This document shows, piece by piece, positions 1 through 8,562 of a DNA stretch of 64,000 nt. This stretch comes from JAPWJZ01 sp966211335 (GTDB lineage: Bacteria > Pseudomonadota > Alphaproteobacteria > Micavibrionales > UBA2020). A model generated the notes under the pieces. The model had not been told where the DNA came from. It saw only the letters and a list, made by a program, of their open reading frames with translations, and made no database searches. Positions within the stretch are counted from its first letter, which is position 1. Each line of letters opens with the position of its first letter. The translations under genes and the position numbers were made by a program. The DNA is taken from the NCBI GenBank assembly GCA_966211335.1, contig CBIHNF010000001.1:620001-684000 (forward strand). The letters run 5' to 3'.

Positions 1-7
1 CTGAAAA

Positions 8-1228
8 TCAGGCAGCTTTGCGCATCGCCACGTCAAGATTGGCGATGATTTTATCCATGAACTGCTCGGTCGTCAGGTGTTTTTGATCGGGGCCGACGAG
101 AAGCGCCAGGTCCTTCGTCATATCGCCCGCTTCAACCGTCGCAATGCAGACGGCTTCCAGCGTTTCGGCGAAGCGCACGACATCGGGCGTATTGTCGAAC
201 TTGCCGCGATACTTCAGGCCCTGCGTCCAGGCGAAGATGCTGGCGATGGGGTTGGTGGAGGTGGGCTTGCCCTGCTGGTGCAGGCGGTAGTGACGGGTCA
301 CGGTGCCATGCGCCGCTTCCGTTTCGACCGTCTTGCCATCCGGCGTCAGCAGCACAGAAGTCATGAGGCCGAGAGAGCCGAAGCCTTGCGCGACAGAATC
401 CGACTGGACGTCGCCATCGTAGTTTTTGCAGGCCCAGAGGAAGCCGCCTTCCCATTTCATGGCAGAAGCCACCATGTCGTCGATCAGGCGGTGTTCGTAG
501 GTGAGGCCTGCTTTGTCGTAGGCCGCTTTGAATTCGGCATCAAAGATACGCTGGAAGATGTCTTTGAAATCGCCGTCATAGGCTTTGAGAATGGTGTTCT
601 TGGTCGAGAGATACACAGGGTATTTGCGCTGCAGACCATAGTTCAGGCAGGAACGCGCGAAACCTTCGATGGATTCCGTCGTGTTGTACATGCCCATGGC
701 AACGCCGGGGCCCTGGAAGTCAAAAATCTCGTAGGTCTTTTTCTCGCCGTTCGCGGGCTCGAAGACCATGGTCAGCTTACCCGGCCCGGGCACTTTAATG
801 TCCGTCGCTTTGTACTGGTCGCCAAAGGCATGACGGCCGACAACAATGGGTTTGCTCCAGCCATGCACAAGGCGCGGCACGTTCTTGCAGATGATCGGCT
901 CGCGGAAGACGGTGCCGTTGAGGATGTTGCGGATGGTGCCGTTCGGCGACTTCCACATTTTTTTCAGTTTGAATTCTTCAACGCGCGCTTCATCCGGCGT
1001 GATCGTCGCGCATTTGATGCCGACGCCGTATTTCTGGATGGCTTTGGCGGCATCGACGGTGATTTTATCATCCGTCGCATCGCGGTTCTGGATGGAGAGG
1101 TCGCAGGAGACAAGGTCGATATCCAGATACGGTTTGATCATTTTGTCGATGATCATGTCCCAGATAATGCGGGTCATTTCATCGCCGTTCATTTCGACGA
1201 CGGGCGTTTTGACTTTGATTTTAGTCAT
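8..1228 (-). CDS. icd: NADP-dependent isocitrate dehydrogenase
   Basis: Oxidative decarboxylation of isocitrate to 2-oxoglutarate in the cytoplasmic TCA cycle. The 406-residue product matches the homodimeric NADP-dependent family common in alphaproteobacteria and eukaryotes. It opens with the conserved MNGDEMTRIIWDMI segment, carries the substrate-binding SPNGTIRNIL stretch near residues 94-103, and has the ETEAAHGTVTRHYR and STNPIASIFAW blocks of the cofactor and metal site in its last third. It is complete, ending eight bases from the window edge. The start overlaps the end of the Sel1-like gene upstream by 8 bases, so the two may be co-transcribed. Function is certain at family level; cofactor preference is inferred from the subfamily. 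Confidence 0.97.
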   Translation of the reverse strand: MTKIKVKTPVVEMNGDEMTRIIWDMIIDKMIKPYLDIDLVSCDLSIQNRDATDDKITVDAAKAIQKYGVGIKCATITPDEARVEEFKLKKMWKSPNGTIRNILNGTVFREPIICKNVPRLVHGWSKPIVVGRHAFGDQYKATDIKVPGPGKLTMVFEPANGEKKTYEIFDFQGPGVAMGMYNTTESIEGFARSCLNYGLQRKYPVYLSTKNTILKAYDGDFKDIFQRIFDAEFKAAYDKAGLTYEHRLIDDMVASAMKWEGGFLWACKNYDGDVQSDSVAQGFGSLGLMTSVLLTPDGKTVETEAAHGTVTRHYRLHQQGKPTSTNPIASIFAWTQGLKYRGKFDNTPDVVRFAETLEAVCIATVEAGDMTKDLALLVGPDQKHLTTEQFMDKIIANLDVAMRKAA

Positions 1229-1931
1229 TGTAATGCTTCTCCTGTTTGGGGGCTGGCGCCGGCGCTTTTGCCGGTGCCGGTTTGGCGGTGGATTTGGGTT
1301 TCGGCGGCAGTTTCGCCCCGCCGCTCAAAGCTGCGGCTTCCGTCGCGTTATCGGCGTCGAGATAGGCAAGGTCGTCTTTCGGGTGCGCTTGAGCATAATC
1401 GCGGGCGCGCTGTTCCGATGCGCGTTGTTCTTTCAGCAGCGCTGGCGCATCGTCCAGCCATTCGTCGGCAGCCTTGGTGGCAAGCTTCAGGTCTGCCTTT
1501 TTCAGCTTGCCGCTGTCGATGAGATCTGCGCGCGCGTCCTTGCTCCATTTGCGCTCGCCGCGCTCGCCGTGGTCGGCATCCAGCGTGTACCATTTGGCGG
1601 CAGCGATATAGTCATGCGCACGCTTCGCCTGCGCGGCGAGGCGGATAAAGGCGGGCGTATAACCGCCGCGGGCCGAGCGTTCAAACCAGTAGCGGGATTT
1701 GACCTGGTTCTTGCCAAGACCGCCCTTGCCCTTGCCGTAGAGGTCGCCAAGAATGTATTGCGCGCGCTGGTCGCCCTGTTCGGCCAAGCCAATCACGTCT
1801 TCCATCGGGTTCGGGTCGTCCTTGTTGATCTGCTGGTAGGGCGGGTCTTCCAGATATTGAATGCCGGCGGCCATGGCGGCGGGCGCGCCGATGAGCAGAA
1901 GAACGGCGAATAGGAATGCGGAAGTTTTCAT
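1221..1931 (-). CDS. Secreted Sel1/TPR-like repeat protein
   Basis: 236 residues with a clear Sec signal peptide (hydrophobic residues 5-16, AMA-AG cleavage about residue 22). Residues 45-120 contain Sel1-type helical repeats (AQYILGDLYGKG, then SRYWFERSARGG, then a second AAKWYTLDADHG), the pattern of TPR-related adaptor repeats. The last 40 residues are rich in Pro, Ala and Lys and look disordered. It sits between DUF2794 (4-base ATGA overlap) and icd (8-base overlap) on the same strand. Probably a periplasmic protein-interaction module; partner unknown. Confidence 0.8.
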   Translation of the reverse strand: MKTSAFLFAVLLLIGAPAAMAAGIQYLEDPPYQQINKDDPNPMEDVIGLAEQGDQRAQYILGDLYGKGKGGLGKNQVKSRYWFERSARGGYTPAFIRLAAQAKRAHDYIAAAKWYTLDADHGERGERKWSKDARADLIDSGKLKKADLKLATKAADEWLDDAPALLKEQRASEQRARDYAQAHPKDDLAYLDADNATEAAALSGGAKLPPKPKSTAKPAPAKAPAPAPKQEKHYND

Positions 1932-2248
1932 GTGGGCTGCTCTTCAAAAACGGCGAGGACTTCGGACAGGGACGGGCTCTGCTTCAACGTCACATTGCCC
2001 GAATAGACGGCGTATTGCGACGGCTTCAAGGGGCTGCGCGACGGAATTTTCGCAATCGCGTAGACAGGGCTTTCCTTCGACGACTTGTAGACCGAGAACA
2101 GCGCCATATCCGGCAGGCTGTCGATGGCATAGTCGCGCCAGATGCCGCGCTTCACATGGTCGCCATAGACGCCAAGGATCAGGCTCAGCTCCCCCTGGCT
2201 GAAGGTCGCGTTGCGGTTCTTGAACTTGTCGCGAAAGAAAAGCAGCAT
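1928..2248 (-). CDS. DUF2794 family protein
   Basis: A 106-residue protein matching the alphaproteobacterial DUF2794 family as I know it: a Phe/Arg-rich start, the core YGDHVKRGIWRDYAIDSL and ALFSVYKSSKESPVYAI segments, and a closing Leu-rich stretch. No signal peptide or membrane segment. The function of the family is unknown. It is the first gene of a likely three-gene unit with the Sel1-like protein and icd, and its stop overlaps the next start (ATGA). Confidence 0.82.
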   Translation of the reverse strand: MLLFFRDKFKNRNATFSQGELSLILGVYGDHVKRGIWRDYAIDSLPDMALFSVYKSSKESPVYAIAKIPSRSPLKPSQYAVYSGNVTLKQSPSLSEVLAVFEEQPT

Positions 2249-2437
2249 GGGTTTAAGGGAATTCGCCTTCGTCGGTTAGCAGGTTAACGCGCATCTTAGG
2301 CTGAAAAGACTGGGTTTTAAAGCGATGGATTAGGGCAGCCTATGCATTATGCAAATTATTTGGCCTATTTGCCGCGTCCCCCCGCTATGGTAAAACTTCC
2401 GGGCACGTTAAATAACATAATTAGGCAGATTCGCCGC

Positions 2438-3610
2438 ATGTCCGAGTTCGACGATCTCGACCCCTATGAGAAGCGCTGGAAACGCATGCAGGACCCTGCC
2501 GGCGCTGCCGCCGTCATTGCGGCTGATGCGCGGCTGAAGGCGGCACTGCTGAAACAGCCGAGCGATATTCAGGGCCTCCGCGATGCTTTGCGCGACAATG
2601 CCAACCCCGACCGCACCATCATCAACGGCTTTCCCGCCCTGCATGTCGCCATCCACCGCAAAGACATCAAAGCACTGGAAGTTCTGCTGCGCTACGCCGC
2701 GCAGACGGATGACGTCAATGCGGAAGGCTATAACGCGCTAGATGAAGCGCAGCGCCAGCACTGGCCGCAAGGCGTCAAACTGCTGAAGCAGGAAGGCGCC
2801 GAATTCCGCGTGCTTGGTGACAACGGAGAGGTCGCGGATGACCCCTATGCGCCGCGCTACCAGTCACGCATCAATAATTTCCTCTTCGAAATGGTGCGCA
2901 AGGGCACGCCCGAGCAGGTAAAGCAGGCGCTGGAATTAGGCGCGGATGCCAACGCGCCGCAGCCGTCATCCCACCCCTATTACCCCGCGTTGCATCTCGC
3001 CGCCTGCTACGCGAATGTGGAGAAAGTGAAAATCCTCCTCGATGCAGGCGCGGATATTTTCGCGCGCTCCTCGCGCGGCCATGATGTGACGGACACCATG
3101 TGGCAGTCGGGTCGCAACGAAATTTTGTCACCGAGCTGGTTTGAAACTTTCGACCTGCTGCAGGCGCGCGGCTTTAACACGCTGTTCCTGAAACACCCCA
3201 AAGACTTCTCCATGGAAGACCTGCGGCAGAAGGTGTTTATTCAAGGCAATGATGACCCGACGCTGCTGGAACATATGGTCGAGAAGGGCCGCGCGGATTT
3301 TGTGTTTTCCATCCTTGAAAAACACCCCGATGACAAACTGCGCGCGGCCGACTTGTTGCAGACCAGCAAATATTACAACAACACGACGCTGCTTCGCGCC
3401 CTGCACAACCAGAAGCAGCTGTCCCGAATTTTCACCAGCGCCGTCTGGCAGGGCCGCTTAGAAGAAATGATGTCGCTGCGTCCTGCGGTTGAAAATGACT
3501 TCATGATGAAAAAGGAAGTCGATTTCGACAAGGCGCGCGCCGAGGTGCTGGAATATCGCCTGCGCGACCTTAAAAAACGCGCGCCCAGCTTTAAACTGGG
3601 GAAGGGCTGA
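2438..3610 (+). CDS. Ankyrin-repeat protein with shared C-terminal domain (copy 1)
   Basis: I start at ATG 2438 (MSEFDDLDPYEKRW), giving 390 residues; an in-frame ATG at 2342 would add 32 residues of unlikely composition. Ankyrin units are visible around FPALHVAIHRKDIKALEVLL, YNALDEAQRQHWPQGVKLL and YPALHLAACYANVEKVKILL. The last 110 residues are not ankyrin: they contain ADLL...TLLRAL...LSRIF...VWQGRLEEMMSL...VDFDKARAEV and end in a basic tail. The same block closes the genes at 3990 and 4796. No signal peptide, so probably cytoplasmic, or secreted by a route not visible here. First of three plus-strand genes with overlapping start and stop codons. Confidence 0.85.
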   Translation: MSEFDDLDPYEKRWKRMQDPAGAAAVIAADARLKAALLKQPSDIQGLRDALRDNANPDRTIINGFPALHVAIHRKDIKALEVLLRYAAQTDDVNAEGYNALDEAQRQHWPQGVKLLKQEGAEFRVLGDNGEVADDPYAPRYQSRINNFLFEMVRKGTPEQVKQALELGADANAPQPSSHPYYPALHLAACYANVEKVKILLDAGADIFARSSRGHDVTDTMWQSGRNEILSPSWFETFDLLQARGFNTLFLKHPKDFSMEDLRQKVFIQGNDDPTLLEHMVEKGRADFVFSILEKHPDDKLRAADLLQTSKYYNNTTLLRALHNQKQLSRIFTSAVWQGRLEEMMSLRPAVENDFMMKKEVDFDKARAEVLEYRLRDLKKRAPSFKLGKG

Positions 3611-3993
3611 TGCAACACCAGCCCACCAGTTTTGCCAGCGCGATTGCGCAAGGGAATAAAGACGCCTTCCTGAAAATGCTGGCGCCGCATCACGATGCCG
3701 ATGCGATCAAGGAATTTTCCGGCATGACGCTGCTGCACTTTGCCGTCGGGCAGGGGCATATGTGGGCGGTGGAGGCATTGATCGCCAAAGGCGCCGACTT
3801 TAACCGTCTGACGCCGAACGGCAAGACGGCGCTGGATCTGGCGCTCGACACATCGTCGCCGCGCCCGAAAATCGCCGAATACCTGAAATCTCTTGGCGCG
3901 AAAACAAAAGCCGAGCTGCCACAAACCATCGCGGCGCAGAACCGCGCCGTGCTGAAAAAGAAACCCGCTCCCCGTTTGAAAGACACGCCATGA
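3610..3993 (+). CDS. Small ankyrin-repeat protein
   Basis: 127 residues, starting at an ATG whose A is the last base of the preceding TGA. Contains about three ankyrin units: FASAIAQGNKDAFLKMLAPH, MTLLHFAVGQGHMWAVEALI and KTALDLALDTSSPRPKIAEYL. A short basic tail follows. It lacks the C-terminal domain of its two neighbours, so it may work as a partner or be a split-off part of the same system. Translationally coupled to both flanking genes. Confidence 0.83.
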   Translation: MQHQPTSFASAIAQGNKDAFLKMLAPHHDADAIKEFSGMTLLHFAVGQGHMWAVEALIAKGADFNRLTPNGKTALDLALDTSSPRPKIAEYLKSLGAKTKAELPQTIAAQNRAVLKKKPAPRLKDTP

Positions 3994-4691
3994 AGCTTCC
4001 CAATTCATCCGCGATTGAAAAAGCGCTTGCTGCCAATGACAGTGCCGCGATTGAAGCGATGCTGGACAAAGGCCTTGCCGCGAACTGGCGGGACGATGAT
4101 GGCAACACGCTGCTGCATCACGCCGCGCGCATGGGCGATACACTGTTTACCGATAAGCTGCTGGCGAAGGGTGCGCTTGCGAATACGCGCAACGCGCAGC
4201 TGGAAACTCCGGCCGAGATCGCGTCACAATGGGGGCATGATGCGCTGGCGCAGCAACTCCGCGCCCGCGCCTTTGCGCAAAAACAAGCCGCGCCCGTAGC
4301 GCCGCTGGAATTCAAAACCTTGCAGGACATCCGCGACTTGAGCGCCTCGACCGGCGCTGACCAGTTTCATTTCCTCGCCCGCCAGGGCCGCTTTGCCGAT
4401 GTCATCAAGCTGGCGGCAAAAGATGCCAATGGTTTTTCCGCTACCGACCTGCTCGGCCGCGGCGCGGATGGCGACCGCACGATTTTAAAAGTGTGCGAAG
4501 CGGGGCTAGTCCCAGAGCTGTTGAACCCGCAGGTCTGGGGCCGCAAGACAGAAGATTTTCAGAATGTGTGGAGCTACGTGCCGGAAAAATACAAGGAAGG
4601 CCATGATGTCGACGCCTTCCTGAACGAAATCCGTCAGGCGCGGCTGCAATCTTATGCAAAGCCGAAGTTCGGCGGCTTCAAGCCGAAATAA
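3990..4691 (+). CDS. Ankyrin-repeat protein with shared C-terminal domain (copy 2)
   Basis: 233 residues; ATG 3990 overlaps the upstream TGA (ATGA). The N-terminal half holds two to three ankyrin units (NTLLHHAARMGDTLFTDKLL, ETPAEIASQWGHDALAQQL). The C-terminal half repeats the pattern seen in the 2438 gene: FHFLARQGRFADVIKL, TDLLGRG, RTILKVCEAGLVPELL, QVWGRKTEDFQNVWSYVP and a DVDAFLNEIRQARL helix, then a basic Lys-Pro-Lys tail. No membrane segment. Confidence 0.83.
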   Translation: MKLPNSSAIEKALAANDSAAIEAMLDKGLAANWRDDDGNTLLHHAARMGDTLFTDKLLAKGALANTRNAQLETPAEIASQWGHDALAQQLRARAFAQKQAAPVAPLEFKTLQDIRDLSASTGADQFHFLARQGRFADVIKLAAKDANGFSATDLLGRGADGDRTILKVCEAGLVPELLNPQVWGRKTEDFQNVWSYVPEKYKEGHDVDAFLNEIRQARLQSYAKPKFGGFKPK

Positions 4692-4795
4692 CGACATTTC
4701 CTTGCGCGATCCGGCGCGGATAGCCCATTGCTATCAGCTACCCCCGCACTTAACATTAATCCTGTTGCTTCATTACAGAAGGCAAGGATTTCATC

Positions 4796-5533
4796 ATGCC
4801 GATCACGAAACAGCAAACTGCCCTCATGCGCGCCGTGCGCGCCAAAAACGTGCAGCAGGTGAAAGCCCTGCTGAAACAGGGCGTCGACCCCGATTTTGAA
4901 GATGACAGCAACCAGTCCCCGCTTGAAGCCGCCATTGCGGCCAACAGCCTGCCGGTCGTGCGCGCGCTGGTCGAAGGCGGTGCCGATATCAACCGCGAAA
5001 ATTCCGAAACCTACGACACGCCCCTCGATTTCGCGCGCGAGGAAAAGAAGCACCGCATCGCCACCTGGCTTGATGCCGAAGGGGCGATGAGCTTCTTCGA
5101 CCGCTCCGCCTTCAGCGGCCGCTACAGCCGGTATGACGATTATGATGACGACGACGGCTATTTCGACAGCAAGCGCAAATCCGCGCGCAGCAGCAAAAAA
5201 GCCAAAACGCGCGCCGCCGCCAAGCAGCCCGCGAAAAAACTGACCGATGAATTTGAAGGCGCCTCCGCCGCGCCGCCGAAGCCGAGATTCACCGAAGAAA
5301 CGCTGAAGGATATCTTCAACGCCAAGAACTGGGTCGGCAAGCCGGAAGAGATGCAAAAATTGTGGGAAGATGTTCCCGCAAGGCTGCAGAAAAACTTCGA
5401 CTTTGAAGCGGCGCTCGCCGAAGCCAAACGCGAAACGTTGAAAAAACATGCGCCGCAGAAACTGACGTTAAAGCCGCCAGCTCCGCCGCAACCGCCGCCG
5501 CCCAAGCCCCCGGCGCCACCTTCTGCCAACTAG
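4796..5533 (+). CDS. Ankyrin-repeat protein with shared C-terminal domain (copy 3)
   Basis: 245 residues with two or three N-terminal ankyrin units (TALMRAVRAKNVQQVKALL, QSPLEAAIAANSLPVVRALV, TPLDFAREEKKHRIATWL). Then come an Asp/Tyr-rich acidic stretch around residues 115-122, a Lys/Arg/Ala-rich linker, and the island's C-terminal motif: LKDIFNAKNW, GKPEEMQKLWEDVP, FDFEAALAEAKRETL. The protein ends in a Pro-rich tail. Its stop overlaps the stop of the convergent gene at 5530 by 4 bases. Confidence 0.82.
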   Translation: MPITKQQTALMRAVRAKNVQQVKALLKQGVDPDFEDDSNQSPLEAAIAANSLPVVRALVEGGADINRENSETYDTPLDFAREEKKHRIATWLDAEGAMSFFDRSAFSGRYSRYDDYDDDDGYFDSKRKSARSSKKAKTRAAAKQPAKKLTDEFEGASAAPPKPRFTEETLKDIFNAKNWVGKPEEMQKLWEDVPARLQKNFDFEAALAEAKRETLKKHAPQKLTLKPPAPPQPPPPKPPAPPSAN

Positions 5534-6126
5534 TTCTTTTTAAAGCTGACGGGTTTTTTGCGCACCTTCATGTCGCGCGTGAGGGGCAGACCTGCGTTGC
5601 AGCAATCTTCCATCGCACGGCGCTCCCTCTGCGCCGCGTGCTCCTGTGCGGCGATATGGTTTTCCAGCAGCCGCTCGATCGTCTTGTAATTTTCCAGCTC
5701 CGCCGATGATTTGTTGAAATCCATATTCAGGCGCGGGAATTTCTTGATGCTGTCTTCGCGGTCAAGTCGTTTGTCCTCCGCCACCTGCTGCGCGGTCAGG
5801 TCCTTGTCATTCAGTCGTTCCGCATCCGCGCCTTTCTCCAGCAGCGCCTTCACAACGGAAAGCGCGCCGTAATAGGCGGCAAGGTGCAGCGGTGGGGAAT
5901 CTTCGCTGCCCAGCTCCACATCCGCGCCCGCGCGTATAAAGGCGAGGGAGGCGCGGGTGTGACCATGCGCGATGGAAACGATCAGCGGTGGCTGGCCTTG
6001 TTGGTTCAGCGCAGAAAGATTAGCACCGGATGCAATCAGCGCATCGATTTTATCGTAATCGACGGTACTTTCCGATTTGCGCAGCTCTCGCAGGATTTCC
6101 TGCCCCATCTCATCCGGCGTTGCCAT
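5530..6126 (-). CDS. Ankyrin-repeat protein
   Basis: 198 residues. Ankyrin repeats fill the first 120 residues: DKIDALIASGANLSALNQQG, PPLIVSIAHGHTRASLAFIRAGAD and PPLHLAAYYGALSVVKALLE. A charged helical segment follows (LENYKTIERLLENHIAAQEH) and the tail is basic. Unlike the genes at 2438, 3990 and 4796 it lacks the WGKPEEMQ-LW motif. The start overlaps the stop of the upstream gene (TAATG), pointing to translation coupled to the SCMGSGG-family gene. Confidence 0.83.
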   Translation of the reverse strand: MATPDEMGQEILRELRKSESTVDYDKIDALIASGANLSALNQQGQPPLIVSIAHGHTRASLAFIRAGADVELGSEDSPPLHLAAYYGALSVVKALLEKGADAERLNDKDLTAQQVAEDKRLDREDSIKKFPRLNMDFNKSSAELENYKTIERLLENHIAAQEHAAQRERRAMEDCCNAGLPLTRDMKVRKKPVSFKKN

Positions 6127-7232
6127 TATCTGTAAGTTTCCTGCATGCGGCCGTACTGGCGCACATAGGCGGGGCCGGTGCCGTCGGCGTAAAGGCCTGC
6201 GGGCAGCACAAATTTGCCTTCCTTGCTCGCGTTCAGTTTGTCCTCGACAAACTTATGCACGGCAGCGGTGAAGGCTTCGTTGTGAATGCCATAGGTTTTA
6301 TCCGGCACGTAAATGGTTTCCATCGGCCGCACGACGCCGAAGACTTTCATCGCGGCAGCCGTCAGCGCGCCAAGCGTGCCCTTTTTCTCGACGAAGGGCT
6401 TGATGAGGATGCGGGCGAGGGGGTTTTTGATATCGGGGTCCTTCTCCGAAATCAGGTAGGCAATCATGGTGCCTTTCTCGATATCCTTCGGCACATACTT
6501 GAAGTTGAAGCCGCCCGAACCCATGCAGCTGCCCCAGGCCCTGCCGGTCGACATGCGGGCGATATCCTCCGCCTTGCGCGACACAACGACGACAAGGTTG
6601 CCAAGCGTGCGCGAGGCGTCTTCCGTGAAGGGCTGGTAGAATTTCGTGTCCTTCAGCAGCTTGCCAATGCGGAACTGCTGCTTGCCGGCAGCATCCGTCG
6701 CATAGCCCCCGACATAGTCGCTGATTTTATAACCGCGCAGGGAGAGGTAGATATCAATATCCTGATGTACGCGCGACTTCGGCGCCTCGATGCCCTGCTT
6801 GATTTTCAGGTAAAGGCGGTCCTGCCCCTCGAACAGCTGCTTGACGGCGTCGTCTTCGCGCCGCTTCGCTGCCGCATCATGCAGCTTCTTTTCCTGCTCC
6901 GGCGAAAAGCCGGGGGAGGGGTAGCTCGACCATTCGTTGATCTGCGCGCTGTGGAGGGATGCATCCGCATCCCGCTTCGCCTTGACGATGGCTTCGTGGC
7001 CTTCCTTCGCAAGGCGCGTCAGCGTTTCGGGCCGAAGCTCGATCGCCTTGCGCGCGGTCGCCAGCAGGAGCTCCTTCAGCAGCAGCTTGCGGACGTCGTA
7101 GTCCGGCGCATCTTCCGGTAACGCCTTGACGACCTTTTCCTCAATGCCCTTCATGAAGCGTTCGTGCAAGCTTCGCACGGCATCCACCGGCAGCACATCA
7201 AAGTCGACTTTGATTTTCGGGGTTTCAATCAT
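6126..7232 (-). CDS. Uncharacterised SCMGSGG-motif protein (paralog A)
   Basis: I choose ATG 7232 (MIETPKIKVDF), preceded by GGAAAGC and aligning with the start of the paralog at 7421; this gives 368 residues. An upstream in-frame ATG at 7427 would prepend residues that do not align. Of no family I recognise. It is helical and charged over residues 1-110. A highly conserved core follows near residues 210-290: TLGNLVVVVSRKAEDIARMS, GRAWGSCMGSGGFNF, VPKDIEKGTMIAYL and PLARILIKPF. A further block near residue 330 reads IYVPDKTYGIHNEAF. The Cys in SCMG and the nearby Arg/Trp are candidate functional residues (inference). Confidence 0.78.
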   Translation of the reverse strand: MIETPKIKVDFDVLPVDAVRSLHERFMKGIEEKVVKALPEDAPDYDVRKLLLKELLLATARKAIELRPETLTRLAKEGHEAIVKAKRDADASLHSAQINEWSSYPSPGFSPEQEKKLHDAAAKRREDDAVKQLFEGQDRLYLKIKQGIEAPKSRVHQDIDIYLSLRGYKISDYVGGYATDAAGKQQFRIGKLLKDTKFYQPFTEDASRTLGNLVVVVSRKAEDIARMSTGRAWGSCMGSGGFNFKYVPKDIEKGTMIAYLISEKDPDIKNPLARILIKPFVEKKGTLGALTAAAMKVFGVVRPMETIYVPDKTYGIHNEAFTAAVHKFVEDKLNASKEGKFVLPAGLYADGTGPAYVRQYGRMQETYR

Positions 7233-7359
7233 GCTGCTTTCCGGCGGCCTGCTGGTTAGAACGATTTGGTCTTCGGGTGTTTTGCAGCGGGAAACAGCAG
7301 GGCGGGAAACGCAAAAAACCGCGCCTGAAGAGAAAGCGTAAGCTGCTTGGCTGGAAAGA

Positions 7360-7387
7360 AGATAAAGCGCAGCAATTGTTATGTCAA
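7360..7387 (-). promoter_or_regulatory. Sigma-70-like promoter for the 6126-7232 gene
   Basis: On the minus strand TTGACA (7387-7382) and TTATCT (7365-7360) are separated by 16 bases. It lies about 130 bases upstream of the chosen start, in the 188-base gap between the two paralogs. The -35 has the TTGACATAA extension seen at several other genes in the window. Confidence 0.6.
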
Positions 7388-7420
7388 TGAAGATAGTAAA
7401 ATAACAATTAAACCAACCTG

Positions 7421-8530
7421 TTACCAACCGGTCGGCTTGGTCACACCGTTCTTGCGGGTATAGCGGCTGTGCAGGTCATCCTGATAGAGGTCGGAGCGCA
7501 TTTTGAAGTCGCCGGATTTGCCATCATTGAGCCGCTCCTCCGTGAACTGCTTCACCGCCTGCTGGAATTCGTCGTTGCGGATGCCATAGGGTTTGTCCGG
7601 CACGAAGAGATCGCCCATAGGCCCCTTGTCGCGGCCGAAAACTTTCTGCGCGAAACTTGCCAGCATGCCGAGCTGCCTGTGCTTGATGACAAAAGGCTTG
7701 ATCAGCATGCGCGCCAGCGGGTTGATGATGTCAGGGTCTTTTTCGGAGACGAGATAGGCGACCAGCGTACCGCGCTCGATATCCTTCGGCACGTATTCGA
7801 AATTGAACCCGCCCGACCCCATGCAGGATGCCCAGGCGCGGCCCGTCGACATGCGCGCGATATCTTCCGGCTTGCGCGAGATCACGGCGACAAGGTTGCC
7901 GAGCGAGCGCGATGAATCATCCATGAAAGCTTTCAGCATGTCGGGCGCTTCCTTCAGCAGCTTGCCGATCTTGAATTGCTGCTTGCCCTTGTCATCCGTC
8001 GCATAGCCCCCCGCGTAATCGGTAATTTTGTAACCGCGGTCGCCAAGGTAATGGCCGATGATGCGTTGCGTGTCGGAGATATCGCCCGCAGAGGCTTTTA
8101 GCTTGAGGTAAATCCGTTCCTCGTTGCCGAAAACTTCCTGCACCTTGAAATCGTCATGGCGGCGCATGGCGGCGCGCGCCAGCACTTCTGACTGTTCTGC
8201 GCTAAATTTGGGGGAGGGATAGCTGCTCCCGATGTTGCGCAGCGCGTTATGTAGCGAGGCATCGACTTCCTGCGTCTTTTTCTCCACGGCGTCGCGGCCC
8301 TGTTTTGCTACATCGGCCAACTCCTCGACCTTGATCTCGATGGCCTTGCGGGCGCAGGCGATGAGGAGTGTTTTCAACGCATCGACCAGCACGTTGGGGT
8401 TGGGCGCGTCCTGCGGCACCGCCTTCTTCGCCTTGTCCTCGACGCCGTTGATAAACTTGTCCTGCAGCTGCTTCACGGTATCGCGGGAGAGGACTTCGTA
8501 TTCAATTTTGGTGTCGGCCATGTCGGTCAT
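7421..8530 (-). CDS. Uncharacterised SCMGSGG-motif protein (paralog B)
   Basis: 369 residues from ATG 8530; a second ATG at 8521 (MADTKIEYEVL) is equally plausible. It aligns along its whole length with the gene at 6126: N-terminal VKQLQDKFINGVEDKAKKAV, KKTQEVDASLHNALRNIGSS, YPSPKFSAEQ, GYKITDYAGGYATDDKGKQQ, the core SRKPEDIARMSTGRAWASCM, then VPKDIERGTLVAYLVSEKDP and FVPDKPYGIRNDEF. Hence a tandem duplication that has since diverged. No signal peptide, membrane span or known catalytic motif was recognised. It has its own spacing from paralog A (188 bases). Confidence 0.78.
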   Translation of the reverse strand: MTDMADTKIEYEVLSRDTVKQLQDKFINGVEDKAKKAVPQDAPNPNVLVDALKTLLIACARKAIEIKVEELADVAKQGRDAVEKKTQEVDASLHNALRNIGSSYPSPKFSAEQSEVLARAAMRRHDDFKVQEVFGNEERIYLKLKASAGDISDTQRIIGHYLGDRGYKITDYAGGYATDDKGKQQFKIGKLLKEAPDMLKAFMDDSSRSLGNLVAVISRKPEDIARMSTGRAWASCMGSGGFNFEYVPKDIERGTLVAYLVSEKDPDIINPLARMLIKPFVIKHRQLGMLASFAQKVFGRDKGPMGDLFVPDKPYGIRNDEFQQAVKQFTEERLNDGKSGDFKMRSDLYQDDLHSRYTRKNGVTKPTGW

Positions 8531-8562
8531 ATCCCCAGATGATCAGGAACGGGAAGTCGTTG

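Noticed and set aside
2342..2437. Earlier ATG (2342) for the first ankyrin gene
   Set aside because: The added residues are unlike the rest; ATG 2438 begins the charged MSEFDDLDPYEKRW start.
7233..7427. Upstream extension of the 6126 gene to an ATG at 7427
   Set aside because: The extra residues do not align with the paralog, and the stretch includes the promoter.
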